Of a stretch of 63,106 bases of DNA, positions 62,223 through 63,106 are shown piece after piece. Source of the DNA: Acidimicrobiaceae bacterium (GTDB lineage Bacteria; Actinomycetota; Acidimicrobiia; Acidimicrobiales; RAAP-2). How positions within the stretch are numbered: the stretch's first letter is position 1; the number at the start of each line of letters is the position of its first letter. Location: the NCBI GenBank assembly GCA_003162475.1, contig PMOI01000016.1, positions 72,279-135,384 on the forward strand, given 5' to 3'. The notes beneath the pieces were generated by a model. It was given only the letters and a program-made list of their open reading frames with translations, was not told the DNA's origin and ran no database searches. A program made the position numbers and the translations under genes.

Positions 62223-63106
62223 CGTGACGCCCTCTTTCGAACGAGGCCGTACGCGATCATCGTCACCGACAGGATCACGAGCATCCCGAACGCGATCGCG
62301 TAACCAGCGTTGGTTTGGCCACTGATGACGTTGCCGTTGATGAAGTTACCAATCTGGATCGGCGAAAGGGCGATGATGCCCGTCGTCAGCGACTCAGCAG
62401 TTGCGTACGCCGCGAAGGCGCTGCCGAAGAGGAGCAACATTCCTCCAAGGACTGACGGCAAGAGAACGGGTACACCCACGTGGAACCAGTACCTCCAGCT
62501 CGACGCACCCAAATTCTCCGCCGCCTCACGCCACGACTGCTTCAGTCCGCCCAGCGCGGGCGTGATCACGAGCACCATGAGGGGAATCTGAAAGTACATA
62601 TAGACGAACACCACGCCCGAGAAGGTGTAGAGGTTGAAGCCGTAGTGCCAGGGATTGAGTTTGATCGCGTTGAGCCACACCGTCAGCGTGCCCGTCGTGC
62701 CCAAGGCCGCGATGAACATGAAGGTGAGGTTGATACCACCGAAGTTCGCGAAGACGCCGGAGGCCGCGAGGACGACACGGCGCAAGACGTTGCTCTTCGC
62801 GGTCAGAATCGCGTAGGCGAGGAAGACGCCGAGTACGCCTGGAATCACCGAGGACAACAGGGCCAATTTGAAACTGTTCTCGAAGCCGAGGCGGTAGACG
62901 CCCTGCGTGATGTCGTGAACGTTCGAGAACGTGAAGCCGCCGTGTTCGCCTTGAAAGGCCTTGTAGACAACGGCGATGGTCGGAATGCCGAGACCGAGAA
63001 AGACAAAGATGAAGAACGGGGCCAATGCCATAGAAGGCCCGAAGAAGCGCCGGACCCGGTGAATTCTGCTGTTCGATTTGAGGGTGATCTCCTCGGAGCC
63101 GGGTGC
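62210..63106 (-). CDS. ABC importer permease (PotB-like), 5' end cut by window
   Basis: A permease with six spans from the same importer. WREAAENLGASSWRYWFHVGVPVLLPSVLGG is its EAA loop. An ATG stands at 63031, but the frame is open to the window edge and upstream codons read RIHRVRRFFGPSMALAPF, the usual basic lead-in to the first span, so the true start is probably outside the window. Confidence 0.9.
   Translation of the reverse strand, partial: APGSEEITLKSNSRIHRVRRFFGPSMALAPFFIFVFLGLGIPTIAVVYKAFQGEHGGFTFSNVHDITQGVYRLGFENSFKLALLSSVIPGVLGVFLAYAILTAKSNVLRRVVLAASGVFANFGGINLTFMFIAALGTTGTLTVWLNAIKLNPWHYGFNLYTFSGVVFVYMYFQIPLMVLVITPALGGLKQSWREAAENLGASSWRYWFHVGVPVLLPSVLGGMLLLFGSAFAAYATAESLTTGIIALSPIQIGNFINGNVISGQTNAGYAIAFGMLVILSVTMIAYGLVRKRASRWLL

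Overview
The window looks like a chromosomal segment of a fairly high-GC actinobacterium. The best guess is class Acidimicrobiia or a close relative. Evidence: a division and cell-wall (dcw) cluster running mraZ to ftsZ with no ftsA, DUF3040 and DUF3039 proteins, an F420-type (Ddn-like) nitroreductase family protein, a WS/DGAT acyltransferase, a CysM-CysO-Mec cysteine pathway, and many GTG starts. The lineage is inferred from gene content only. I see no phage, insertion sequence, CRISPR array or plasmid gene.

Layout. 1-12,858 (minus strand): mraZ-rsmH-ftsL-ftsI-murE-mraY-ftsW-murG-murC-murB-ftsQ-ftsZ, nearly all joined by 1-4 base overlaps. murF and murD are absent from the places they usually occupy. 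ftsZ is cut by the left edge. A 10-bp-spaced MraZ-box array lies ahead of mraZ, and a promoter-like site within an inverted repeat lies ahead of ftsZ. 13,027-15,708 (minus): a tightly packed set of lipoate-ligase-like protein, HNH nuclease, small conserved protein, ROK kinase and DUF3040. 15,817-20,921 (plus): LMW phosphatase, NhaA, nitronate monooxygenase, Fur-family regulator and a two-gene ABC exporter. 21,011-23,691 (minus): a complete polar amino-acid ABC importer. 23,789-28,362: a DHA2 efflux pump and divergent TetR regulator sharing twin palindromic operators, then a sulfatase and an esterase.

28,525-33,391 is the least familiar part. It holds a small secreted protein, an unknown 344-residue protein, and a 960-residue protein that joins secreted beta domains and a Thr/Pro stalk to about twelve membrane segments. 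33,494-42,908 holds tRNA-Gly, WS/DGAT, dut, orn, an acyl-CoA synthetase, an aldo/keto reductase, a peroxiredoxin with a strong terminator, a HAD hydrolase, and a Wzm/Wzt-like exporter translationally coupled to clpP. 42,971-50,049 holds tRNA-Leu, a DEAD-box helicase fused to a cold-shock domain, FKBP, a LON-domain protein, rdgB, rph, cysM-cysO-mec, smpB and tmRNA. 50,094 to the end holds mixed housekeeping and hypothetical genes, an acyl-CoA dehydrogenase/CaiB pair, and an ABC importer of the spermidine/iron/thiosulfate class running off the right edge.

Points most worth following up: the CysO sulfur carrier ending in Gly-Gly-Val-Trp beside its JAMM protease, the helicase/cold-shock fusion, the stalk-plus-polytopic surface protein, the MraZ boxes, the missing murD and murF, the clpP-exporter coupling, and the unusual tmRNA tag. 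No wholly new multi-gene system could be demonstrated from sequence alone.
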